A program made the position numbers and the translations under genes. From assembly GCA_028689065.1 (NCBI GenBank), contig JAQTWX010000002.1, positions 1-64,000 on the forward strand: a DNA stretch of 64,000 bases. The letters are read 5' to 3'. The DNA is from Candidatus Altimarinota bacterium (GTDB lineage Bacteria > Patescibacteriota > Gracilibacteria > BD1-5 > UBA2023). Under the pieces are notes generated by a model. The model made no database searches. It was not told the DNA's origin and saw only the letters and a program-made list of their open reading frames with translations. Below are positions 20,010-28,566 of this stretch, one piece after another. The first letter of the stretch is position 1, and each line of letters begins with the position of its first letter.

Positions 20010-20549
20010 CTAGTTACTACAGTTAAATGTTTTTATCATATCCTCATATTTCGTAGTACTTCCGGTTGTGAGTCCAAGACCAAAAGTCATGAGATATACA
20101 GTATCTCCACAAACTTTTGCAGTCTGGAGGAATTTTTGTTTCGGAGTATTCATATTGTACTTTGCCTCAAAAATATAGAGATTGGATTCGTCCTTATCTC
20201 CAAAGGTAATCGTATTTTCATCAAGTTTTACAAACTCCTGATAAGCACCAGTTGTAAGTGCATAGTTCACGATACTGTATTTCTTAGAAGTCATGATTTC
20301 TGTCATTTTCTCTTTTATGATACTCATATTATTGGAGTAGCCAGAAACGATATCTGTGGAAGTGAGTGCGAGTGCAATAGTTCCATTTTTTGTGGCTGGA
20401 AGAGCAGATTTATCAACTGTAATCCATGTACTTGGAGCACTAATAGAAAACCCATCTCCTGTAAAAGTACTCGTACTAATAGATGTATCGGTTGTACCAC
20501 AAGATGTGAAGAAAAACGTACAGCAAGCGAGAAGAATTATTTTATTCAT
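20010..20549 (-). CDS. Predicted lipoprotein
   Basis: 179 residues. MNKIILLACCTFFFTSCGTT shows a type II signal peptide with a lipobox ending in Cys17. The mature part is beta-rich, including FSISAPSTWITVDKS, a start seen in many PsbP-like or DUF lipoproteins (GFSI..P..W). It would be a substrate of the Lgt and LspA encoded in this window. Its first bases overlap the end of the upstream membrane protein gene. Confidence 0.75.
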   Translation of the reverse strand: MNKIILLACCTFFFTSCGTTDTSISTSTFTGDGFSISAPSTWITVDKSALPATKNGTIALALTSTDIVSGYSNNMSIIKEKMTEIMTSKKYSIVNYALTTGAYQEFVKLDENTITFGDKDESNLYIFEAKYNMNTPKQKFLQTAKVCGDTVYLMTFGLGLTTGSTTKYEDMIKTFNCSN

Positions 20550-21088
20550 AAAAGAGAAAGTAAGGAATTATAATTTGTTTCGATAAATGTTTTCGTAGCA
20601 GAAATTATCATATTGGAAGAATCGAGAAACGAAGTGAAATTTTTTGCAATAAATGCAGTGCTATTCTCCCAATAAGTACTTACAATCAATATTATTGGAT
20701 TCAATAAATCATACAAGAAAGCAGAGACATTGAGATGAATACCTATGATATATAGAAAAGCAAGACTACAGAATATAAAAACCGTATATCGGAGAAATAA
20801 GTATTTTTCCAGATAAATAACTATAAGATATGAGCAGATATTATAAAAAAGAGCGAGGCAAGAAAAAACAAAGAGAGGATAGATAAAAAAGGCAATCTGA
20901 GCAGAAACTTTCACAAACATTCCACCCAAAACCATAAGAAGCACAAAGAAGTAGAAAAATGCCAATAATATGAAGAAATTTTTTGCAATATCGAGATGGA
21001 GTTTAGCTCGTTCTAATGGACTTCAGAAGAGTGTATCCTCAAGTCAGAAAAAAGAATTATTTATGCTTTTGTCCTTGATTTTATCCAT
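20537..21088 (-). CDS. Membrane protein, unknown
   Basis: 183 residues with four hydrophobic helices after a soluble N-terminus (NSFFGLEDTLFGSPLERAKLHLD, both Gly by UGA). The apparent stop at 20546-20548 is UGA, so the protein runs on four codons to TAA 20537-20539, overlapping the lipoprotein gene by 13 bp. Such an overlap suggests translational coupling. No family recognised. Confidence 0.65.
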
Positions 21089-21136
21089 AAATTTATATAA
21101 TGAAATCGAAAGCTTTAATCCTGATTATATAAAAAA

Positions 21137-21433
21137 ATGTCTTTAACACAAGAGCAAGTTATACATATTGCACATCTGGCAAAACTCCACATAACTCCCG
21201 AGGAAGTAGAACAATATCAATGAGATCTCAATTCCATCGTTGGATATATCGATATACTAAGTCAAGTTCCTGATTCAGAGCTCCAGAAAGTACATGGAAA
21301 TATCGAGCATACTCTCATTCCACGACTCGATGAAGAACATCGAGATATTTCTCGTGAAGAACTCCTTTCTTGTACTCCACAAAAAGTTATTCATCATCAG
21401 ATTGCAGTCGATAGTCTCGGAATTCGAGCATAG
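21137..21433 (+). CDS. gatC: Asp/Glu-tRNA amidotransferase subunit C
   Basis: 98 residues: LTQEQVIHIAHLAKLHITPEEV, then LNSIVGYIDILSQV, and an RLDEEHRD segment. This matches GatC, the small subunit that stabilises GatA and GatB when they amidate misacylated Asp-tRNA(Asn) or Glu-tRNA(Gln). One UGA codon occurs after EQYQ. GatA and GatB are not adjacent. It is divergent from the preceding membrane-protein gene. Confidence 0.88.
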
Positions 21434-21513
21434 ATTTTTTTAACTTTCACTAATAGAACAGGAAATAAATAAATCTTGTTCATGATTTATTATAAGACTT
21501 TATAGACTCTTTC

Positions 21514-22581
21514 ATGCTTACCTCCCTTACTCTTGGCTCATTCAAGAATCATTTGAACCGAGTATTTTTATGGAAAGAGAAAAATATACTGACTGGAGCA
21601 AACGGCTCTGGAAAAACCAATATACTTGAAGCTCTTTATCTTTTCGTAAACGCTATTCCTCCAACTGAAAGAACTTTTTTACAATTAGTTCCTTCTGATT
21701 CTTGAATACTTTCTCTCTCATGAGAATTTATAAAAAACAACCTTCCTTATAGTGGTGGGATTGGTTATACAAAAGGGGAGTCAAAGGTATGTTTTCTTTC
21801 TCAGGATACCCTCATTACACGATCTCGCCATAGGGATATACTTCCAATTCGGGCAGTTCTCTTTTCTCCCATGGAGATGAATATACTCTATCTCGGACCG
21901 AGTCTTAGGCGAGATTTTCTCGATGAAGCTATTACTCTCGCATATTCAGAATTTACAAAAGTAAAACGAGAATATACACTCGCTCTCAAGAATCGTAATA
22001 GTCTTCTGAAACAAATTCGAGAAGGAACGAGTATTCGAGATACTCTGGATTTATGGGATTCACTTTTTATAGAAAGAGCAAAGAATTATTACTCTTATCG
22101 AATAAAACTTATCAAATTCATACAAGAACGCATGAGTTCTATTGAACTTCTTTTGGAGTGAAAATACAAACTTACTTTTCAATACATAACAAAAATCGAT
22201 TTTCAAGATATAGAAACAAGTATGTTTGACTATCTTCGAGAAAATAGAGAACGTGATATTATTACTGGACACACATATATTGGGCCTCATCTCGATGATT
22301 TTCAATGTCTAATATCCGAAAATATTTCATCTAATGAATACCTCTCGCGAGGAGAAAATAAGACAATATTAATTGGTCTTAAATTTATCCTCATCGAATT
22401 TATTGAATATTCATCCAAAAAAGATACTATTCTTTTACTTGATGATCTCTTTTCTGAACTGGATACCGAGCATATAGAATCTATTCTCCTCTCTGCTGGA
22501 AAACGACAACTATTTATTACGACGCAAAATATGCCAAATTTCCTGACTGATAAAGATCAATTCTCATTTTATGAGATATAA
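21514..22581 (+). CDS. recF: DNA replication and repair protein RecF
   Basis: 355 residues with three UGA codons. Walker A is GANGSGKT at residues 28-35, the ABC-type signature is EYLSRGENKTILIGLK, and Walker B is TILLLDDLFSELD. The N-terminal LTSLTLGSFKNHLN resembles the RecF start. RecF helps load RecA at gaps. The central coiled part is short, as usual for RecF and unlike SMC. There is no dnaN or gyrB neighbour, so this is not the classic origin cluster. Confidence 0.85.
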
Positions 22582-22617
22582 TATACAACAATAAGTACTA
22601 TTGTAAATAGTATTTGT

Positions 22618-22646
22618 TTGGCACAAACGTTTTTTTTTGATATATT
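22618..22646 (+). promoter_or_regulatory. Promoter TTGGCA-17-TATATT
   Basis: The -35 is at 22618-22623 and the -10 at 22641-22646. Start near 22653, 40 nt before the surface-protein ATG. Confidence 0.65.
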
Positions 22647-22692
22647 AGGCACGTACAGGCTATGGTTCTTTATAATTTATATTGCTCCCACT

Positions 22693-24366
22693 ATGAAAAA
22701 AATATTTACATCTCTCCTTATCGGTTCCATTGGTATTTCCTTTTTTCCTGCATTTGCTGCAACAACAACTACAACAAATAAAGCCGATCATTTTGAGGTT
22801 TCCATTCAATCTCCTGTAAATATAGGAGAGGCGACTGATATAGTAGTAAATGTCCTCGATAAAGCAGGGGCAGTAAAAACAGATTATGCAGGAACAATAT
22901 ATATTGTCGTTGATAACGATTCAAAGGCAACAGTTCCATATGCTGATGACGGATATACTTTCAAAACTTCTGATAAGGGAACTATTACTTTTTCGAAAGG
23001 ACTTTCTTTTACAAAAGAAGGGAAAATGAAAGTTACTGTTATAGATGCAGAGGACGATTATCTTGAATGAGTAGCATCCGTGACAGTAATTCCTGGTGGA
23101 ACTTCAACTACTTGAGCAAAAGAGACAGTAACCATTACTTCTCCAGATAATAATTCTGAGATTCCTTCAGATTCAACAAGCGTAACAGGATCTGCCAAGA
23201 AAAATAGTAAAATTCAATTTTTTCTCAATGGTACAAAAGTAGGGGAAAGTCAAACTAATGAGGACGGATCATTTGTATATGAACTTAAAAAGCTTGAGCA
23301 AGAACAAAATGTTTTACAAGTTAAACTTCTCGATGGTACTGATAAAATAATTGGAGAATCTGATAAGATTTCCTTTAAGATAAGTACTGGAGGACCAGTT
23401 TTTAATACCATTACTGTTAAAGAAGGAAAAACTGTGGCTGTAGGAACTCTTTTAAATATAGAAATCTCTGCGGAAGCAAAACTTCGAGAAGTAAGTGCTA
23501 CTTTTGGAGAAGGTACAGAAATACTTAAAGAAACAACTGATGGGATATACGTAGGAACTCTTACTGCACCAAGTTCAATAGGAAGTTTCCCAATTTCTAT
23601 AAGTCTCAAGAATAATCTCGGGAAAACAACGGTAAAAAATAATGCTGAAACTATTGAAATCACAGAACTTCCAGATCTTTTTAAGAATATCAAGACTCAA
23701 GTAGCTCCTCAAAAAACAACTTTTACTTTTGAAGTAGATGCGGAACCTCTAGATCTTGCAAAGTTTAAATTCCAATATGGAACAGAAAGTGGAAGTCTTA
23801 CAAAAGAATCTATAACTTTTGATAAAGAAAAAATCAAAACAAACGATAATACTTATACGTGGTATATACCTAATCTTGATCCACAAACGAAGTATGTTCG
23901 TATAATTGGACTCGATAAAGCAGGAAACGAACTTCCAAAAATGCGAGCTTCAAATATATTTGAAGTAAATCTCTCTCTTGCCGCTGCTTCAACATGTATG
24001 GTAAATAATATCTCTGGACTTGCTGTAACTGCTGGTGCAGATGGAACAACAACTATTCTTTCTTGGGATGCAGCTCCAGATGCAACAAGTGGTTATAATA
24101 TCTATAAGCGAGATATTGATGGTCAATATACTCTTATCGAAAATGTAAAGACAAATACCTATACTATTTATATATCAAAGGACGTAGTAAAATATGATGA
24201 TTTTGCTGTAACGGGAGTTTGTAATGAAGGGGAAGGGGAATCACCATTCCTTACAGAGGCAACCCGTGTAAAAACTGGACCTACTCAAATTCTCATTCTC
24301 CTTAGTCTCTCTGCTCTCATTGGATTCTTCGTAACTCGTCGAAAACTTATAAAAGCAGGAAAATAA
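22693..24366 (+). CDS. Large surface protein with Ig-like and FN3-like domains, C-terminal anchor
   Basis: 557 residues. A signal peptide (LLIGSIGISFFPAFA) is followed by repeated beta domains: an invasin-like Ig domain near 25-140 (VNVLDKAGAVKTDYAGT), an Ig-like domain with SPDNNSEIPSDSTSVTGSA and VYELKK, and a fibronectin III-like domain near 440-530 (LSWDAAPDATSGYNIYKRD). A C-terminal helix (ILILLSLSALIGFFVT) ends in RRK and lysine, an anchor facing the cytoplasm. There are two UGA codons. It has its own promoter and terminator. Likely a cell-surface or adhesion protein. Confidence 0.75.
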
Positions 24367-24381
24367 GAATCTTTGATTTTA

Positions 24382-24413
24382 AAAAAATAATCCCGAGTTC
24401 GGGATTATTTTTT
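24382..24413. terminator. Bidirectional terminator
   Basis: Stem TAATCCCGA / TCGGGATTA flanked by an A run and a T run; it separates two convergent genes. Confidence 0.85.
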
Positions 24414-24419
24414 AAGGAT

Positions 24420-24764
24420 TTAGCTCTCAAAAGAAGATATTTTTCTTCTCAATCTTTCTATAACGTTTCCCAATAGAGGAAATTCTCGATGATTTCCTCT
24501 ATAACTTGCCACGAGAATAGGAAGGGTTTGTTCAGTCACTATCAGAAGATTTGACTGATAGCCCAATGTCGAGAATCCTACAGCTTGTTTGCTTATAAAA
24601 TTTCTATCCTTATCAAGAATCCATTCTATATACTCTCGAATCATTTTGGCTCGTTGCACAGAATCCACAATATCTCCCTGTCCTGGAATTATACATAAAT
24701 CTCTTGCAATGGCTAATCGCTGTTCTCGATTTGCTTCAAAATCCTCAGGGTATGCCATTGTCAT
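24420..24764 (-). CDS. Hypothetical protein, 114 aa
   Basis: No UGA codons, stop TAA. The sequence is helical and soluble with EDFEANREQRLAIARDL near the start and a basic tail ERLRRKISSFES. No family recognised. It is preceded by a strong promoter with a palindrome over its -10 box, so expression may be controlled. Confidence 0.6.
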   Translation of the reverse strand: MTMAYPEDFEANREQRLAIARDLCIIPGQGDIVDSVQRAKMIREYIEWILDKDRNFISKQAVGFSTLGYQSNLLIVTEQTLPILVASYRGNHREFPLLGNVIERLRRKISSFES

Positions 24765-24801
24765 ATGTAATTTATACTAAAAATATAATTATCTATCTGA
24801 G

Positions 24802-24829
24802 ATAGTAAATATAATATTATCTTTGTCAA
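24802..24829 (-). promoter_or_regulatory. Promoter TTGACA-16-TACTAT with overlapping palindrome
   Basis: On the minus strand the -35 is at 24829-24824 and the -10 at 24807-24802. The 13-bp palindrome CTATCTGAGATAG (24793-24805) covers the 3' part of the -10 and the start site, as an operator would. Confidence 0.6.
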
Positions 24830-24832
24830 GTT

Positions 24833-25903
24833 TTATCTGTGAAACTTCCCATGAATCTCCTTTAGTTTCGGGTTTGTTATATGAGTATAGACCTGAGTTG
24901 TAGTAATAGAAGCATGTCCGAGAAGTTCTTGAATGGCTCTAATATCAGCACCGTTGGTTAGAAGGGTAGTGGCGAAACTATGTCGGAGCGTATGAGCTGA
25001 AACTTCTTTTATAATATTCGCTCGGAGGGCATATTCCTTAATCTTATTGGTGATAAAAAACCGCGTAAGTCGAACATCCACATCCGTAAGAGGTCTTTTT
25101 ATTACATCATTTCATTGTACTGATTTTGAATAGACATTATCAGTACTAAAATTATGACGAATAAAGAGGGAATTGAATGTATCTTTCTCACCAAGTTCCG
25201 ATTTTCTTGCCTCTAAATAAGTTTGAATTTTATCTACAGCCAAATCAGTCAAATATACCGTACGAATTTTACTTCATTTTCCACGAACACTAAATTCATG
25301 CGTATCCAAATTAATTGCTGTTTTATTCAATGCAGTGAGTTCTGAAATACGTAGACCCGTTGAATAAATACATTCAATAATAGCCGCATCACGTTTTCAT
25401 TGAATTGTACTTGTATCGATTTCATTAAAAATTCTCACAATTTCAGCAGTATCTAAGAAAGTTACTTCACGATCTTTTTGTTTTATAAGATCTATCGAAA
25501 CAGGATCTATAGATTCATATCATTGTTTTCGGCAAAATTTCAAAAAAGCCCGAAAAGTAATCATATATGCATTCGCTGTCTTTACCGATAGTCATTTTTC
25601 CGCTATATGAAGCCGAAACTCATTTAAATCGCTTATTTTGACGTTTTCAAGCTCGAGATGACAGTTATCTAGGAGAAAACGTTTTAAAATATCTTTTTCA
25701 GAACGTTTTATGGAATCTTCTGGCGATTCAAGGAAAATAAGCTCATGATTTATGGGCTTTCATTTAAACTCTGAAATCTCTGGTACTAAATACCAAAGAA
25801 ACTTTATTAAATGTCGTTCGTATTGTTCAACAGTTTTTAAACTCAGATTTTTATGTATTCGTATATATACGAGAAACTCATCGATAGCACGGACAAAATT
25901 CAT
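24833..25903 (-). CDS. xer: Tyrosine recombinase of the Xer family
   Basis: 356 residues with six UGA codons. An N-terminal SAM-like core-binding domain (FVRAIDEFLVYIRIHKNLSLKT) leads to the catalytic domain. The five active-site positions are visible: Arg in STGLRISEL, Lys in VRGKGSKIR (second Gly by UGA), HTLRH (His and Arg), His in LLGHAS, and Tyr in TTTQVYTHI. Xer recombinases resolve chromosome dimers at dif. A dif-like site lies 40 bp upstream of its start, as in single-recombinase systems such as XerS and XerH, so one protein probably does both XerC and XerD jobs here. Confidence 0.92.
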
Positions 25904-25924
25904 AGATGAAAAGAAAGGGGACAA

Positions 25925-25946
25925 AAGTGATACATTTCTATCACTT
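25925..25946. repeat. Inverted repeat beside dif
   Basis: Arms AAGTGATA (25925-25932) and TATCACTT (25939-25946) around a 6-bp centre. The last four bases are also the first four of the dif site. It lies between dif and the xer start, so it could be an accessory binding site or an operator. Confidence 0.5.
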
Positions 25947-25970
25947 CACATAATGTAAGTTATGTGAAGT
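25943..25970. other. dif: Chromosome dimer resolution site (dif)
   Basis: 28 bp in the exact 11-6-11 layout of dif: arms ACTTCACATAA and TTATGTGAAGT, perfect inverted copies, around TGTAAG. The inner CATAA-TGTA and TTATG blocks match the inner halves of known bacterial dif sites. Location directly upstream of a Xer recombinase gene strengthens the call. Perfect arm symmetry fits a single recombinase. The site also suggests this part of the chromosome lies in the terminus. Confidence 0.8.
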
Positions 25971-26013
25971 ATTTTAAGTATAATATGGAGAATAGATGGA
26001 AATGCAAGTTTTG

Positions 26014-26036
26014 TTGCAAAAAAATGGTTTTTGCAA
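26014..26036. repeat. Inverted repeat over the barstar promoter -35
   Basis: TTGCAAAAA (26014-26022) and TTTTTGCAA (26028-26036) with a 5-bp centre. The right arm contains the TTGCAA -35 hexamer, so a bound protein would block the promoter. Confidence 0.45.
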
Positions 26037-26058
26037 ATTTAAAAAAACAGAATATACT
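26031..26058 (+). promoter_or_regulatory. Promoter TTGCAA-16-TATACT
   Basis: The -35 is at 26031-26036 and the -10 at 26053-26058, 64 nt ahead of the barstar-like gene. Confidence 0.6.
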
Positions 26059-26121
26059 TTTTCTGAAATAGAAAATAACTTTCTTAATTTTCACTCGATA
26101 ACTATTTTAATATAAAATTCT

Positions 26122-26382
26122 ATGTCCATTCTTAATTTTTCTCACATCCACACCAAATCCGAACTCATGGATACACTCGAGGTTTTTTTCTGACTCCCTA
26201 ACTTCTGGGGACGAAATTGGGATGCTTTTGGTGACTGTATAGCGGATAGAGAGTTCTCTACTCTCCCCTCTCAAGTTCAGATAATCGGGCTCGAAACCCT
26301 CCGAAAAAACTTCGGAGAAGATGCTCAGATTTTAGAGGAAATACTCGATGAAAACAGCATTAAGTATACTCTGCTTCGATAG
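26122..26382 (+). CDS. Barstar-family ribonuclease inhibitor
   Basis: 86 residues. HIHTKSELMDTLEVFFGLPNFWGRNWDAFGDCI is the barstar signature: the helix start, a Gly (UGA) before LP, then WGRNWDAF, where Asp and Trp contact barnase-type RNases. SQVQIIGLETLRKNFG fits the third strand and helix. Barstar proteins neutralise intracellular or incoming barnase-like toxins. No barnase-like gene is beside it, so it may be an immunity gene against outside toxins or act on a distant partner. Confidence 0.8.
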
Positions 26383-26528
26383 ATTTCTAGAAAAAAGATT
26401 TGCAAAAATATAAATTATACATACTATCCATCAGCTGTAAATTTCGGTTATCTCTCAAAATTCCTCAAATAAAATATAGGACTTAGAGATATTTATCAAA
26501 AACACAAATCCATACAGGGAGAAATATA

Positions 26529-27008
26529 ATGAAGGTGAAAACAATTCCGCTTTGTCGTTATTGTCTGAGAATCAAAAGTGGTGATACGATTCATTCTTCT
26601 ATTACTGCTGATGCTATTGATAGCGGTAAGGAATTTGACAGTATCACAAAATTGCAATCTTGGATTTTCCGAAATCCTTCATTGCAAAAAACAATGGCAA
26701 ATGATGTGCAGATTTTATTTCTTGCACAAATTGCCGGCACTGAAGATTTACCAGTCTATGCTGACTGTTTCGAGTTGCATTTTGCTTCATCGCTTTCATT
26801 TCTGGATATCGCAACTACTGAGAATTTCCTCTCGTGCCTGGAAGAAAATTCCCAAAACATGATGAAGAAACACTATTTGGCTGCTGCTGATTTCCTGGAA
26901 ACAAAAAAATCCCCGAGCATCATTGATCTGATTGTTTTCTTGAAAAATAAAGTTGTCGGTTTCCTTAAGGATTTCCGACAACTCACACCTACTCATTGGG
27001 TGGGTTAA
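26529..27008 (+). CDS. Hypothetical protein with atypical codon use, 159 aa
   Basis: ATG 26529 to TAA with a clear ribosome-binding site (AGGGAG) 9 nt upstream, which most genes here lack. It starts KVKTIPLCRYCLRIKSGDTIH with a CRYC pair and is otherwise helical. All five glycines use GGT or GGC, none GGA or UGA, and leucine is often TTG or CTG, unlike neighbours, which prefer GGA, CTT and CTC. This suggests recent transfer from a standard-code donor. It has its own terminator. No family recognised. Confidence 0.65.
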   Translation: MKVKTIPLCRYCLRIKSGDTIHSSITADAIDSGKEFDSITKLQSWIFRNPSLQKTMANDVQILFLAQIAGTEDLPVYADCFELHFASSLSFLDIATTENFLSCLEENSQNMMKKHYLAAADFLETKKSPSIIDLIVFLKNKVVGFLKDFRQLTPTHWVG

Positions 27009-27020
27009 TTCTCATCTATC

Positions 27021-27052
27021 GCGTCCTAAGTTCTGAACTAGGACGCTTTTTT
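27021..27052 (+). terminator. Terminator
   Basis: 8-bp stem GCGTCCTA / TAGGACGC, 10-nt loop, then six Ts. Confidence 0.85.
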
Positions 27053-27071
27053 ATATCCATAAAATCAAATT

Positions 27072-27095
27072 AAAAAGACCGTTTTCGGTCTTTTT
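27072..27095. terminator. Bidirectional terminator
   Basis: 10-bp perfect stem AAAAAGACCG / CGGTCTTTTT with a TTTT loop, just after the pilin-like gene on the minus strand. Confidence 0.8.
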
Positions 27096-27099
27096 AATT

Positions 27100-27513
27100 T
27101 TATCGGTATACCCATGGTGCCACACTATTGAGTATGAATCCTATCAGGAAGAGGAGGACGAGACCCGAGAGTACTTTCACGATTCTCTTTTTTGCATCTT
27201 CTGCTGCTGATTTATCGGCTCCAGAGATAGAATACTGAACACCAGAAACCACGAGCATGAGAACTCCGACGAGTGCGGTGATAAAGGTCGCATACTTGAT
27301 AAGTCCTTTGAAAATCGCCATAACACTTCCGAAACCAGACTGAACCGTACATTTATATTTCTTTGTTTCTGGAGTATCTCCTCCAATAGATGTACAACCC
27401 ATTCCAGGAATTTGTTCTGTAACAATCACTGTTGTTTCTGATGCAGCAAAAACATTTCCCGAACTAAATAATCCCAACAATATGAGACAAAAGAAAAGAA
27501 TAATTTTTTTCAT
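27100..27513 (-). CDS. VirB2/TrbC-like pilin candidate
   Basis: 137 residues. A signal peptide (IILFFCLILLGLFSSGNVFA) is followed by a short Cys-containing segment and two membrane helices. The link between them, VSGVQYSISGADKSAAEDAKKRIVKVLSGLVLLFLIG, is the conserved pattern of VirB2-like pilins common in CPR genomes. It lies 26 bp after the related larger gene. Possible roles are a secretion pilus subunit or part of DNA uptake, but no VirB4 ATPase is in view. Confidence 0.6.
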   Translation of the reverse strand: MKKIILFFCLILLGLFSSGNVFAASETTVIVTEQIPGMGCTSIGGDTPETKKYKCTVQSGFGSVMAIFKGLIKYATFITALVGVLMLVVSGVQYSISGADKSAAEDAKKRIVKVLSGLVLLFLIGFILNSVAPWVYR

Positions 27514-27539
27514 ACATTCGAGAGATTAAGAATAGTATT

Positions 27540-28463
27540 TTATAATGTGAAATCTCCGAGATCCTTGAGGAAAGTATAACTGGCAAGGAGAATGATAACT
27601 GCAATGAAAGTATTGATAACAATGGTCTTCCCTTTCTTTGCCTTCTCATCATCTCCTGCGGAAGTTATATAATAGTACCCACCGAGAAGAAGAAAGAATA
27701 TAGCTGTCGGTCCGGCAAAGAAGAGTGCGAGATTAGAAAGCTGGGCAAATATCCCCTGTCCTCGTCCAATATCTCCACTATATACAACTTGTACCCATGA
27801 TTGTATAACTCCAAGAAATACGAGTCCAAGTACTCCATAAAGAATTCGTCCCTTAGCACGTTTAATCTTCTCTTCTGCACCGCTTGATGTAATAAGTTGA
27901 AATGCAGCAAGTGTAAACATAAACACTGCCGCCCCTATGATACCAATACGAATGAACGAAAGAATTCCATTTTCGACTGTTGAATTCCACTCCATAAAGT
28001 TGAAAAATATATTTGATCCGCTTGTAACACTGGTGGTATAACTTCCTGAGAGATTTTGTGTGACACTTGATACTCGTTTTCCCGCAAAAAGAGCATAAAT
28101 TTCACCCGGAATGTTAACGAAGAGAAATGCTACGAGTGTATAGATGAGCTGTTTCTTTTGTGTCGTAACCGCCTTTTCATCGCCCATAGCGACTATCATC
28201 ATGATACCTATATAGACGATATATATCACTGCAAGAAAACTAATGAGTACTTTTGCACTATGAAGAACTTTAAGTCCTGCGGCTTGAAGTTTCCCGAGAC
28301 TATCACTACTTCCGTCTTCAGTAGTAACTGCTGCTGCCGAAGTAGTACCCAAACCATCTCGTAATGATGACATATCAACTTGCGCAAATGAAAGTGACAC
28401 AAGATTTAAAATAATCCCCAAAGAGAGGAGAAAGTACAAGATATATATTTGAGTTTTTTTCAT
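27540..28463 (-). CDS. Membrane protein with three VirB2-like repeats
   Basis: 307 residues. A signal peptide ends near SFAQ. Three helix-loop-helix units follow, each with a [ST]-x-G-[AD]-x-E-K-x-K-like linker: VAMGDEKAVTTQKK, ITSSGAEEKIKRAKGRI and ITSAGDDEKAKKGKTI. Each resembles the single unit in the gene immediately downstream, so the protein looks like a tandem pilin fusion. The start ATG 28463 opens the signal peptide. Confidence 0.6.
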   Translation of the reverse strand: MKKTQIYILYFLLSLGIILNLVSLSFAQVDMSSLRDGLGTTSAAAVTTEDGSSDSLGKLQAAGLKVLHSAKVLISFLAVIYIVYIGIMMIVAMGDEKAVTTQKKQLIYTLVAFLFVNIPGEIYALFAGKRVSSVTQNLSGSYTTSVTSGSNIFFNFMEWNSTVENGILSFIRIGIIGAAVFMFTLAAFQLITSSGAEEKIKRAKGRILYGVLGLVFLGVIQSWVQVVYSGDIGRGQGIFAQLSNLALFFAGPTAIFFLLLGGYYYITSAGDDEKAKKGKTIVINTFIAVIILLASYTFLKDLGDFTL

Positions 28464-28517
28464 AGAAAAAATATGGCTAAAAATCCCTTCCAGTGTATAC
28501 AAAAAACACGGAAGGTC

Positions 28518-28560
28518 AAAAAAAAATCTCTCTGATTTCTATGATAGAAATCAGAGAGAT
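28518..28560 (-). terminator. Terminator of pilT
   Basis: Perfect 16-bp stem (28526-28541 with 28545-28560), followed on the minus strand by a run of about nine Ts. Confidence 0.88.
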
Positions 28561-28566
28561 AAAATA

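Noticed and set aside
20546-20548. TGA as the stop of the membrane protein at 20.5-21.1 kb
   Set aside because: UGA is sense here; translation runs four codons on to TAA and overlaps the lipoprotein gene.
21468-21491. Inverted repeat AATAAATC/GATTTATT before recF as a terminator
   Set aside because: Weak AT stem and no T run; left as an unremarkable repeat.
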